Below are positions 1 to 11,811 of a stretch of DNA of 64,000 nt, one piece after another (position 1 is the first letter of the stretch; each line of letters starts with the position of its first letter). Origin of the DNA: Ailanthus altissimus (lineage: Eukaryota; Streptophyta; Magnoliopsida; Sapindales; Simaroubaceae); assembly GCA_946807835.1 (NCBI GenBank), contig OX327684.1:33168501-33232500 (forward strand). Reading direction: 5' to 3'. Under the pieces are notes generated by a model. The model was given only the letters and a program-made list of their open reading frames with translations. It did no database searches and was not told the DNA's origin. The position numbers and the translations under genes are program-made.

Positions 1-3000
1 ACCCCTTTAAGAAAATCAAAACAGCATGACAGAACAACATTAATCGAATTGCTAGTATTTGAGTTGGTTTCTTAGTAAGATCTTACATCAAGGGAGAAAA
101 GATGATCATCAGCCGAAACATCTTCAACGTGCCGTTTTGCTACCCTCCGTATAACTAAAACGTCCGTAAAACATCCACCGCCGTTAATTACAGATATAAA
201 ACCTTCAAAATAAGTTTTACAAAGAGATGCGAAGAGAAAGTAGAAATAGAATACATTGAAGAGGAGGAGTGAGGTGAGACAAAGAGAAGAACTCGTAGAA
301 GCTGCCGAGCTTAGGGCAAGAATGGCTCATTTCTCCGTCTCCGTCAACTGTCACATCATTTGACGACGACTTTTCATTTTTCGATTGTGGCGATGTTGGC
401 GGCGGCAGCGATTGCTTGTCTTTATCATTTTTGGCGGCGGCTTTCTTGGCGCCCTTATTATCGGCCGCATTCTTTCCGACGTCGGACTTTGGGCTGTCCT
501 TTGTCACCGACGACGGGCCGAAGCACGTCGTACACGCCATAATGTCAAGCACTCGTCTAACGTGTGCGACCGCACGCTCTTCATCGTAGTCCTCTGTTGT
601 ATTGCGGAGCAAGTAACAATCAACGGTCAAACATCAGGAAAATATATAAATATATAGGCGTTTCGTGGAACCGCGTAATTTTGAACGTCTCGAGTAATTA
701 CTTGCAATGAAAGATATTTACCTTCCGTTAAAGTGAGAAAGCAGGGCTTTAGTGCTGACACGTCAACTGTATCTTTTAACCGCGCTCCTCGTATCTGTTT
801 GGAACCAAACCGACATTATAACCGATATATATTAAAGATCTTTCTTTTGATTAATTACAAATATACCCTTGTGCATTTCCTTGAGCCTTATGGGCCTCTA
901 CCTTTACAAGTGAGCGTCGCACAATTTCACAACTTATAATTTAAGTGTATATAACGGGACGATAACATTTTTATTGACAAATTTGATTTAATTTTTAATT
1001 TTATTTTATAAATTTTAATTTTATTTTAATTTATTAGTAAAATTTTATTAAATTTAATTAAAAAAAATTAATTGTATATTAATAATTTTACTCTCAGTTA
1101 TTATATTAATTAAAATACATTATACAATGTACACGTATCAATTATTAATTGACTACTAAAAATAAAAAGACACGTGATACGTTTTAATAAGTTTAAATTT
1201 TAATATTCATTAAAAATTTATTTTATAATTAAAAAATAATTAACATAAATAAAACTGAACTATCAAAATCAGCGACTGTCGTCGCTGACCACCACCAATT
1301 GCCAAATTTTAATAATAAAAATAGGTAAAAATTTATGTCATTATATTCTATTTTTGTATATCTACACAATGGTAGAATCATTTTATCAAAAGAAAACAAG
1401 AATGTGGCCAAAAAATAGATCAAAAATAGGGGGAGGGTGGCAACCACTGTCGAATGGTAGGGTGCACCACCCCACCATTCGACGGCGAACTGGCCAATCT
1501 GTCCAACGGTGGGGGCGGTGCACGCCACCACCCCGTTGTTCGACGCGCGACTGTCAACCTGTGGTGGTTGGCGGCAGTCACCACCATTCGCCGTCAAATG
1601 AGATGGCGGTGGCGTGCACCACCCCCACCATTGGATAGAGCCGTCAATCTGTCCAACGATGGAGACAGTGCATGCCACCTTCGATGATGAACGGCAGTGG
1701 ACGCCGCCTCCCACAATATTTTTTTTTTCACTTTTGGCACATATATGGTATTCCGTTGACCAAAAAAATTATATTATTGCGTAAGTCACAAAATTTTGAG
1801 TTCAATGATGTCAATTTTGAATCGAATCGCAATTGGTCACCAGTGGCCAATCGACTACTGACGACGACGACAGCTGCTTTTTTTATTTATTTTATTATTT
1901 AAGTGAAAAATCAGTAGTTGACATGTGGATAAAATTTGTGTAGAGTGACTATTTTGCCCCTCCAGTGTTAAAATTAACAGATTATAATAAAATTGAGTCT
2001 TTTGAAACTTACGAGATAAAATTAAAAATTAGGTCAAACTTATAAAATAAAAATATCTTTATTCCATATATAATTTATAAAATATGATAGAATTCAAATT
2101 AATAAATAGGAGAAACTGGAATATATTGTCAAAAATAAATACCAACATTACCTCGTGAGAAAATGAAAAATTTGTGATATTGCAAGTTTCCGTGTTCACG
2201 GATAGCAGCCGCCGAACATCTATGATCCTGTCCGTTGATATTCCCTGCTTGTAATTCCAATTATCTTATGTTAGTATAAAATCTTAGTGAAAATTTATTA
2301 TTTAATTTATTTATCGGACGAAACCAATGATAAATGTAAATGACTAATACAATCTGATAGGTGAAAAACAAAATCTTATAATACATATATTGCTGTCCGA
2401 AAACTTTATTGTCTAATTTTTCTCGCAGAGTGACAAATATTATTTCAAAATAAATTAATGCAAATATTGATGACCACCCATCTGATAATTATCACAATTC
2501 GTCTGTGTCGTAAAGCATGTTGAAGGAAAACGACAACACGTTTTCAACACAAAACCATTTTCTCCACCGATATTTTTGCTCGGTATCGTAAATTCTTGCT
2601 CTATCAACTACCTAATTCATTCGAGTTCAGCCAATGAGATGTCGAAATCGTAGCTTAAAAAGATTAGAATAGTCAGGATAGGCAAGAATAGGAAAGCATA
2701 AACAAGTGAAAGATGCCCAAGAAAATTAAAGAATGAGGACACACAAACAACACCATCACAGAGTTGGTGCCGCCGACTTGTAACTGCATCAAGAAAATAT
2801 AGTATATTGATAATTCAAGCTGAATATTTGCTCACACAGTTTCAACACAATTGATATGAACTTAACCGAGGAGCACCAAACCTTTAAAATAACACGAGTT
2901 TCATCGGGAAGGTTTATGGTGATGTCCATAACAACCGGAAGAACTGGAGGAAAAAAACAAAATGATACATTAGTATTAAATATTGGTAAAGAAAGAGTTA

Positions 3001-3104
3001 ACAGATGAATAATATGTAAATTTTATTAAAAACAAATCATTACCCTTCTCTTCCTTCTTCTTTTTCTCGCCTTTGGCCTTGCCACGACTGTTCCTTGGAG
3101 CCAT
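1..3104 (-). CDS. REC/TSS-type clustered-mitochondria (CLU) family protein, 5' part
   Basis: Proteins of the REC1/REC2/REC3 group (FRIENDLY/TSS/CLU superfamily, TPR-containing) set the share of cell volume given to chloroplasts. Six coding exons can be joined in phase on the minus strand: 3104-3044, 2943-2882, 2244-2152, 794-722, 593-255 and 154-87; the rest lies beyond the left edge. The start is the ATG at 3104, opening [20 protein letters not shown], a lysine-rich start I recall for this family. Exon 3 reads [16 protein letters not shown], exon 5 contains [19 protein letters not shown] and ends SHLTPPLQ, and exon 6 gives DDHLFSLD before a GTAAGA donor. These match the CLU N-terminal region. 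An AG acceptor 9 nt before the ATG suggests a 5'-UTR intron. Intron 4 (795-2151) is mostly a MULE-like insertion. Which REC paralogue this is cannot be decided from about 218 residues. Confidence 0.9.
956..2065. mobile_element. non-autonomous MULE-like foldback element, copy 1
   Basis: About 1.1 kb with long terminal inverted repeats of roughly 90 bp or more. The left end (GGGACGATAACATTTTTATT) is matched by the reverse complement of the right end (GGAATAAAGATATTTTTATT), and similarity continues inward. The flanks are GTATATAAC at 947-955 and ATATATAAT at 2066-2074, a 9-bp duplication with two transitions; 9 bp is the size typical of Mutator-like elements. The core (about 1430-1710) is GC-rich, unlike the AT-rich arms, and is built of imperfect units with GGTGCAC and TTCGACGG. 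I see no transposase. The element lies in intron 4 of the REC-like gene. A relative is at 13818-14872. Confidence 0.8.
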
Positions 3105-3792
3105 TTTCGACCTCTGCTAGATGGGCTGAGCTTAAACCTTAAGGTTTTTTAAGTAGACCTATCAAAAGATGAAACAGTGTTCCATTAATTCTATGGCCAA
3201 AAGTAGAAAGAAAGCACATATTGTTCATATTATCCAGTAATTCAAGGTTATTCTATCTGGTCTTGAGACCGCAGATAAAAGAGGCCAATATCCAATACCC
3301 ACAAGAGACGTATTGGCAAACTTAACCAAACCCTATCAGAAATATTGCAAAAATAAAGTTTAAACAGAGAGAAAAAGAAAATTCAGCAAGCCCCAGAAGA
3401 ACAGATGAGGTTTCCATATTCAATATCAAACTGGACTGTTTGCAAAGTTGTGGAATATTATGAACAATTACCAAGAAGCAGAAGGCTGGATTTCTGAAAA
3501 TCAGAGGATTGAAGAAGAGAAACAAAAGGGTCTTTAATGCAGTACTTGCGATAAATTATATGTATAGCAGCAACAAGAATTACACCAACTATCTGTAAAA
3601 CCAGTATAAGGTTCGCGAATAAAAGTAGCTAACTAGCTGCAAGAATGAAGCTCTTCAGAAAGTGGATAATGAAGAGTGCTTGTGCTTAACCATTAAAGAG
3701 AAATGAAATGAAGCTCTCATCCACTTGAAGAAAACGGTGAGAGAAAAGAGATATAAGAGAGATGTGGGTATGATAAGGAAGGAAGGGCGGAA

Positions 3793-3908
3793 ATTAAACA
3801 GCCAGATGATATATGGCATTATATGGCAGTTTCTGGCTTATGCAATATATGGCATTAAACAGCCAGATGATATATGGCATTATATGGCAGTTTCTGGCTT
3901 ATGCAATA
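3793..3908. repeat. perfect 61-bp tandem duplication
   Basis: A 61-bp unit beginning ATTAAACAGCCAGATG is repeated almost twice with no mismatch that I can see. It lies about 700 bp upstream of the REC-like start codon. The identity suggests a recent event. Confidence 0.85.
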
Positions 3909-6900
3909 AATTATCTTTTTTTCCTCGATATTTCTTTTTTTATTTAATCATATAAAATATCGGTAAAAAGAATATAATTAAATTGGAAATTTGACAATGG
4001 GGAAAATTTTCTGAAGAGGGTTGGCAGCTTTTTCAAACAATTTGCCGTTGCAGATGAGCCCGGACACCACAAATCAGACAAAATTCCAGCCCTTCAGAAA
4101 TTTCGATTGGAGTACTAATTGCATGCTAATTACTGCCTAAGTAAAGTAGATTGGACCTTGACTTTTTTTTTAATAGAAAATTACAAAATTAAGATGATCT
4201 CCGTACAAGTGTTGGTTGTAACTTTTAAGAGTCGATAAACGATGGGCAATAGCACTTGGGCCTTCATCTGATCACTTGATGAGATAGATTTAGAGATAAT
4301 GTTTGGATTTTAGAGGACGAAAAGTGGATTATTGGTAAATCACCTCGTAAACCGAAACCCAATTACATAGCTACCCTTTATCATCCGTTGTACGTAAAAG
4401 TAAATTTTTATTGTTGTAGCTTCACCAATAATTCTGAATTTCAGATTTACCATTTATTCGTAACAAAATTAATATATATATATATATATGGCAACTGACA
4501 CATACAATACATTGGCTCATAGTAATGAAAATGGGCACGTTCTCCTTCTCCAATTGAAGCATGCAAGAGATGGACGTGTCGTCAGAAGTTTAACATCGAG
4601 AATCAATATTGTACTTTTGGGCAAGAAAATAGATGTTTCTATCCATCTTGAGTTTGAGCTACACCCAAGTAGCTAACAACGAGATGCAGCAATTTCCCCT
4701 CGTTAAAATGCAGCACATGAACGTGAATTATTTAACACATTATATTTCAATGCGCAAGCATTTTCCTAGATATCCGAAAAAAATTCCCAAATCAGGCAAC
4801 TGTGATCAACATTTTGTCGGCACAAGAAATAAAAAGTAAGAATTACAGGTATCGAATTTAATCAAAAGTAATATTGTAAATGCTTGTTATATGATTAAAT
4901 TTGAATTTGTTCAGTCAAAGATAAACTCTTAATTTGGCTTGTCAAACTCAATGTTGCAGTACAAATATATATACATAAAAACAAGAAGAACGGTAGGAAA
5001 GATTTCGATTTTTGACCCTAATGTTGTGATTTAAGAAGAAAAAGCCACGAGTGTGAGTCCACTAGCCATAGTGCAATGCATTAATCATGGCCCGAATGAC
5101 CTAATTCAATCTCTATTAACTTTTCTTATCCTCGTCTTTGTTATTTTTGATTGCCTTTGTTTTGATCATTGATTATATATGGTATTATTACCTTATTTTA
5201 TATTCAAGTATTAACACTTTGTGTCCTTTCAACAAAATATTGTTCAGTGTGTTTCACAATTTCTATGTTTATTTATTTTTCCTTCTTTCTCAAAAGTGAA
5301 AATGAATTCATAATTTGTGTATTTAACTTGGGAGAAAGACCAAAGGAGCAATATTTTTCCAAATGACTTGTATGTCTAGCCATGTTCTATGTGGGTGGAT
5401 AACTCACCACCGTGCTCCTGAAAACGATATTCAATGGATTAGTTGACACGCACCTTTCATTTTTCTGGCTCCTTCTATGCAATATATAGCACCAGTATTT
5501 TCTCGTAAAATGCTTTGTATTATATTTCAGTTTTCAGAATTGAAAGCCCGAACACTTTCATTCTCTCCATAAACCCTAAATCGAAGGTTTTATTTATTTA
5601 TTTTTATATATATAATCTAATAGATTACATAACTCACCGAAAAATAATATTATTTAATATTATTTAATTAATTCACAATTTCTATACAATTTATAATGTG
5701 TTATAAAACCTTTAACATTTGTCTAAAAACTTTTCATATATGAGTTACATAATTCATTAAATTATTATTTTTTGTAAATTATAAAAATTTTAAGAGCTTA
5801 TTATATATATATAGAGAGAGAGAGGTGGGGGGAGGAGTGAGAGAGAGGGAAAGGATGAAATAGCTAATTATTTTATTTTTGGCTAATGAGGAGTTTGGTG
5901 AACGATTGATGGAATTTGCTATTGCGTGTTACATATTTTCCAAAATTAATTTCTAAGCAAATTTACTTGGTTCGTATTTTTTCTCGTAATAATTGAAATA
6001 CGAAATACATAAACTACTTATCACTTCTTCTACGTGACCGCGCATATGAACAAAATGTCAACGTAAATAGAGTCGTACTATTATTTATCGCCTTGTCATG
6101 AAATATTGAGTAACGCACACCTCTTGATTACCAAAGTGTTAAAAGTCATACTAGACTACAAGAGCCAGGGCTCCTGTGGTGATCGGACAGATTGCATTAT
6201 CACTCAGATTACCATTTCACATTCTTCTCAATACAACATTTTGTTTCAATTTGCTGTATTTAAGGCAGACATTATTATTATACTTAATTAGAATAATTCT
6301 GGATACTTGGACAGAGCAATGACAATTTCAGCAACTTTACTTATTTTACTATCCTGATAACAAACATATATGATAAATTTTGGAAACTCGGGTTATCTTC
6401 TATTTGAACTCAATCTAAGGGTTTGTGTTATTTTGCCATATTATGTTGTTAATATTACATATTAGCTTTTGGTGCTTTTTACATCATGTGTTAATTGATT
6501 TCATTAACTTCTTTAATTAAACAAGTGATACAGTATTCTTTTTAGTGGAGGAAATTATTGAGCCTAAATTAACATAAATCGAAGTCATCCCGTATCAGGA
6601 GATATTATTTTCAAGTTATTCAGCTAATTAACAAGCAACGAGCGTGAGAGAGCTCTCTTAATGCGCATATATGTAGAGCATCTTGCGACACCATTATCTC
6701 TAACATATCATATCAAAATGTGCATGTTAATGAAAATCCCTTTTTCTATACACCTTTTTTCTTTAAATTGTTTCATGTTAGCAAAGAATCACACATTAAT
6801 AAACAATAAAAATGATAATAAGTCAAGTATAGGATTGGCCACTAGCAAGTGACTAGTGATTTAGGGACCATTTGAAGCACTTCAGTGAAATAAGTGGGGC

Positions 6901-7948
6901 GGTATTACATTGTGTTTTAATTTTGTTTATATTGAAAAAGTACACCGCTTCATATTAAATTATGTGTTCTTTTTTGGTTAATTGTCAAACCTTTTTTTTT
7001 TTGTCCATGGCTGGCTAGTGTTGGTCCAGTGTATTCTACATGCCGTATTGTTAATATTTAATAATTCTCTATTGGGCCAAAGTTTATCAAATTGTAAGTA
7101 AAAAGAAAAAAGGGATAGGTCAAAACATGGCCAATCAAATGAACGTAATTTTGTTAAAAGGCCAAAGAAAGTCCCAAACGCCTAACCAATCAGATAATAC
7201 TGAAAGCCATTAGCTAGATCGTGGGAGTGGCGTTTCACGATCCAGATTGGAACCGAACACACCCGACTTTGTCTGCTCCTTTAAGCATATATCTTGGGCA
7301 TTATTTTCTTTTTGCCCCCCAATTTGGCAATTTCCGTGGAAATTAAAGTTAGATGGTCCTCCAAAACTTCAACTGAAAATAATTCAGACGACAATTACTG
7401 TGGAAACGGAAAAAGAAAGATTCAATTTATGGCTATAATCAATGAATCAATAACTTGTCTGAATCATGCCATAGAAGCAGTTACCCTGAAAAACAATCCA
7501 ACATAATCCTTCATTACTTCACCCATAAAGCACTCTTTACTTGTAATTATCTTTCTGAAGTTAATGGGGTAAAAGGGAGAGTGCAATTACAAATTTACCT
7601 TTTATCCAACGATTTACTAGAATATAACAATTAGTTCTATTATGTTCACCATCAATATTTTTCATAGATAGCTCCAAACAGGCACTGCACCTTTGTATAT
7701 CTATAGAAAATGTGTAAATGCCATTTTCCTACACGAGTAATATTTCCGGTATGTTAACACAACATACCACAGCAATATGACATTTTCCTACAAAGGAACA
7801 GGTTCGGACCTCAATGACAGGTAGAAATCATACATGCTCAAGAAAACAAATCACAGTATTTGCCATCATTTTGAATTCTGTACATATAAAGAGGAAAACA
7901 AATTCAACTCATTCCATCAAGCAAATGCACTAACTTCAGTAAGCCACT
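3909..7948. other. intergenic, no gene recognised
   Basis: Four kilobases of AT-rich DNA with only short open frames, none resembling a known protein. It holds short microsatellites: (TA)n near 4470-4489, and a TA stretch followed by a GA stretch near 5805-5830. I see no RNA gene and no clear transposon ends. Confidence 0.6.
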
Positions 7949-8015
7949 TCAGCTATTGGTTCTTGGGATATATTCTTTCTTAGCTGACTTCAGCTCATCA
8001 CAGACAGCAATATCT
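7949..8015 (-). other. possible terminal coding exon of an unidentified minus-strand gene
   Basis: Reading minus from 8015, a good acceptor (TATCACAG) is followed by an open frame of 21 residues, DIAVCDELKSAKKEYIPRTN then S and stop. Its composition looks like a hydrophilic C-terminus. It could be the last exon of a transcription unit starting at the promoter-like site near 11.8 kb. I do not recognise the family and could not find the linking exons, so it may be chance. Confidence 0.2.
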
Positions 8016-8450
8016 CTGTGATACAAACCAGCACAAAAGAGATAAGAGCTGATAAATATATAAGCAAACATTAATAATAATGAAAGGCAAGATGGTGCAA
8101 GCCAGCTAAGCATGTCAAAATTAAAGGCTCCCAACCAATTAAGAAGCAGGGTGTACTTCAGTGGATATGTTTCTAATGGAACGACAAAGCTTCAAACAAT
8201 TGTCACTCATGTCCATCTCATAAGCCACTTAAAATATTTCTATTAATTAGATGGCAGGAGAAAAAGAAACCCATAGGCCTTATTTTTAATTCTACACTCA
8301 CTGATTTTCTGTGGTGGTTAATGTTTAGAACTCGTCCCTGGCCACTACGAAATTGGAATTTAATAAAACTTGCTCCTAGGTTTTTTCAGACTTAATGTTT
8401 ACTAAACAAAGCACAAATGGGCCAGAACTCAATAACCACACAAGCCCTCA

Positions 8451-9718
8451 CTAGAAGTCTTCCCCACGGTTAGTTATATGTGTACATATGGTGTGCACAT
8501 CTTATTGCTGCACAGTTAATTATGCAATCATGCAGATTTTGCAAGAATGCAAAATGACTGCACCAGGCAGAACTTTCTTGTCAAGGGTCAGAATTTCTTC
8601 GCCAGGACATAAAAATCCAATCTTGAACGAGAATGCACATCCAGCAAGAAATTTTGTGTCATTGATGATTAATTATTTGCTAAGATGTGAAAATATTTTC
8701 CTGGATTAGGATTCTCGTCAAAGAGAACTTTCTCATCACAATAAGAATTGCCACCAAAGTACAAAATACAAACAAGTCCTTGCATCTGGTTTAGATGACA
8801 GATGCATTACAAGCACAAAGCCATTCGATCACCTCCTGTGATTTTAGTTTTGACTATATGATACACATGCAGAAAGAAGAGTAATTATTAACTATAATTG
8901 GAATTTATCAACTGAAAATGCTGTCAATAGGAAGTTAATCCCAACACAAAAACAACTATCACATTGATTCTTCAGATTAAACATTAGACTATTATCATAA
9001 ATCTTTGAATTCATTTGAGAGAAATAATGCATTTTTATTATGAAGATGTCAAAAAGTTATGATGAATGCAAACATAAGATAGCCCAAAACAGAGGATCAG
9101 CAAGAAGGTTTGATCACCACAAGAAGCACGTTGGCAGATGATAGATGTCTAAAGCACGGGAATAACAAAAGAATGTCGAGAGAAGTCTAAGTTGACATTC
9201 AATGTTAGAATGCAGCCCATGCCTTTTATTTCAACCCAAATGCCACACATAAAGCATGGCATACTTGTTGTAGGAGAGGTTGCGAAAGTCACATTGTAAT
9301 AACTCTAACAAGGACAAGGGGCCCTCTCCCTATCGAACCTTTCCCATAACTTCAACATCATCACTACCAACATAATCTTCTTACTCAGCCCTTTTACTTT
9401 GCCATCATTTCCATATTGCCTAAATACTATAGAATACGATGACCTAAATGATGTAAAAGCAGTAAATCCTATGTTAATTTCTAATCCTTTTGTACTAAGG
9501 GTGGGCACAAGCCGATTTGATCCAATTTCAGCCGGAACCGAACCGGCTCGCAGTTATTCGATTCTCCCTTATAAAACCGGTTCCTGGAATAAAAACCGAA
9601 CCAGTTCTAGTTCAGTTTTTCGATTTTGGCCCAATTGGGCATCTTTTCAAATGTGGACTTTTTAAATCTTTTTTCCCAGAAAATTCATGAGGGGTTGGTG
9701 CTAACATTTTTTTTCCCA
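8451..9718. repeat. 1.27-kb tandem duplication, copy A
   Basis: First of two head-to-tail copies offset by about 1268 bp (for example TCCCCAC at 8461 and 9729). The copies have diverged by many substitutions and small indels. Near the 3' end of the unit (about 9497-9650) is a stretch rich in CCGGTTC/GAACCGG words, starting TAAGGGTGGGCAC. It looks like part of an older transposon insertion that predates the duplication. No coding region is convincing. Confidence 0.85.
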
Positions 9719-10985
9719 CTGGAAGTGTTCCCCACAGTCAGTTATATGTGTACATATGGTATGCACATGTTATCGCTGCACAGTTAATTCTGCAATCATG
9801 TAGATTATGCGAGAATGCAGAATGACTACACCTGGCAGAGCTTTCTTGTCAAGGATCAGAATTTCTTCACCAGGACATAAAAATCCAATCTTGAACGAGA
9901 ATGTACATCCAGCAAAAGCTTGTGTCATTGATGATTAATTATTTTCCATGATGTGAAAATATTTTACTGGATTAGGATTCATATCAAAGAGAACTTTCTC
10001 ATCACAATAAGAATTGCCACCAAAATACAAAATATGAAAAAATCCTTGCATCTGGTTTAGATAACAGATGCATTACAAGCAAAAAGCCATGGAATCAGCT
10101 CCTGTTATTTTAGTTTTGACCATATGATACACATGCAGAAAGAAGCGTAATTATTTACTATAATTGGAATTTATCAACTGAAAGTGCTGCTAGTAGGAAG
10201 TTAATCCCAACATAAAAACAACTATCACACTGATTCTTCAAATGAAAGGTTAGATTATATCATAAATTCTCAAATTCATTTGATAGAAATAATACATTTT
10301 TATGTATAAAGATGTCAAAAAGTTATGATGAACGCAAACATAAAATAGCCCAATATAGAGGATCAGCAAGAAGGTTTGATCAATGCAAGAAGCACATTGG
10401 CAGCTGATAGATGTCTAAAGCATGGGAATATCAAAACAATGTCAAGAGAAAGTCTAGGTTGACATTCAATGTTAGAATGCAGCCCACGCCTTTCATTTCA
10501 ACCCAAATGCCACACAAAATGTGGAACAATTGTTGTAGGAGAGGTTGCGAAAGTCGCATTGTAATAACTCTAACAAGGACAAGGGGCCCTCTCCCTATTG
10601 GGCATTTCCCATAACTTCATCATCATCACTACCAACATTATCTTCTTACTCAGCCCTTTTACTTTGCCATCATTTCCATGTTGCCTAAATACTATAGAAT
10701 ATGACGACCTAAATAATGTAAAAGCAGCACATCCTATTTTAATTTCTAATTACACAGTTTGTACTAAGGGTGAGCACGGGCCGGTTCGGTCCAGTTTCGG
10801 CCATAACCGAACCAGCTTGCAGTTATTGCAATTATTCAGTTCTCCCTTATAAAACCGGTTCCCCGGGTAAAACCGAACCAGTTCCAGTTCGGTTTTTCAG
10901 TTTTGCCCAATTGGGCCTCTTTTAAAATGCAGGCTTTTTTTTTCCAAAAAATTCATGAGGGGTTAGTACTAACATTTTCTTTCAG
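9719..10985. repeat. 1.27-kb tandem duplication, copy B
   Basis: Second copy of the unit at 8451-9718, same orientation, ending near the shared motif ATTCATGAGGGGTTAGTACT. The GAACCGG-rich block recurs at about 10762-10925. Differences between the copies inside the longest shared open frame fall mostly at amino-acid-changing positions, so the unit does not look protein-coding. Confidence 0.85.
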
Positions 10986-11621
10986 TTTCTGGAAAAAGAA
11001 AATCCAGGTCCCATTGACCAGAATTGTTTAATGCAGTTTTGGTGATCATCAGGTCATGATCCAGCACCATCTCAATTACGGACCTCGTTTTAAATATACA
11101 GAATGATTACCAAGAAGATGAAACTGTATAATATTCATGGCAAGAAATATTATATTTGCAAATAAAATTAGAGTATAACCTCTTTCAGACAGATGATCCT
11201 GTTATTCTGTCAATTATATGAAGCATTTTTAATTCATTGCAAGATTAACTCCCGGTAATTATAAAGTAACATCTTTGATCTGATGAGATATAAGAAATGT
11301 CAAAGGATGAAAATACTGACTCAAAAACGTTCATTAAAGATGATCAATCCTTTCGAGTATAATGATCTTTATTTCAAATGCGGGATTCACATTCATAAAG
11401 CCAATAACCCAAAAGTTTAGCAGGATTAAGGCCATAAGTGGTAAACCATTTATTCCACTCAACTTATCAGTCACACCCATAACATATACTTGTTCATAAA
11501 TGTTTAAGAGTACAAGAACAAATAACAGTATAAGAACAAACGAGGTTAAGAAGCAATGTGCCTTTAGAAATGCAATGAAAAACCAAATGCACTCGCAATT
11601 ATTCAAAGTGTCTTCCATTAC

Positions 11622-11772
11622 CTGCGTTAGAGAGACGGCGGTAGCAGTCTGGCGACGGCGAGAGCAAAGAGACGAGTGCTCGTGAATGCTAGATTCTACT
11701 CGAGAGACGGTCTTCGACAGAGAGAGTGAGAAACGAGTGAATGGGGCTCGGTGGTCAATTTTGTAAGTGAGG
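11622..11772 (-). other. candidate non-coding first exon (5' UTR)
   Basis: On the minus strand a pyrimidine-rich, GC-richer stretch with CTCTCTCTGTCGAAG and CGTCGCC blocks contrasts with its AT-rich surroundings. It ends in a consensus donor, CTAACGCAG followed by GTAATG. This is what a plant 5'-UTR exon before a leader intron looks like. No downstream protein could be assembled. A host transcript for a non-coding RNA is possible. Confidence 0.35.
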
Positions 11773-11803
11773 TTAGGGTTTATCAGTTTTTTAAATTTAT
11801 ATA
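11773..11803 (-). promoter_or_regulatory. TATA box plus telo-box
   Basis: On the minus strand TATATAAA (11803-11796) is followed 14 nt later by AAACCCTAA (11781-11773), the telo-box seen near start sites of plant translation-related and other growth genes. It lies just upstream of the candidate 5'-UTR exon. Confidence 0.4.
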
Positions 11804-11811
11804 GGAACTAT

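Noticed and set aside
1229..1714. 161-residue minus-strand and overlapping plus-strand frames
   Set aside because: They lie in the GC-rich core of the MULE-like element; repeated GGTGCAC units leave several frames open at once.
7930..8015. Possible C/D-box snoRNA on the minus strand (GTGATGA ... CTGA)
   Set aside because: C- and D-box words are present about 50 nt apart, but I find no terminal stem, and the same bases are explained as a candidate exon end.
8540..8660. Minus-strand frame with FLCPGEEILTLDKKVLPG conserved between the two tandem copies
   Set aside because: Differences between the copies mostly change amino acids, the frame is short, and copy A lacks the start context of copy B. 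Conservation is explained by DNA duplication alone.
11334..11618. 94-residue minus-strand frame with membrane-like segments
   Set aside because: Its ATG lies inside the GTAATG donor of the candidate 5'-UTR exon, so it is probably intronic. The hydrophobicity comes from T-rich codons and no family is recognised.
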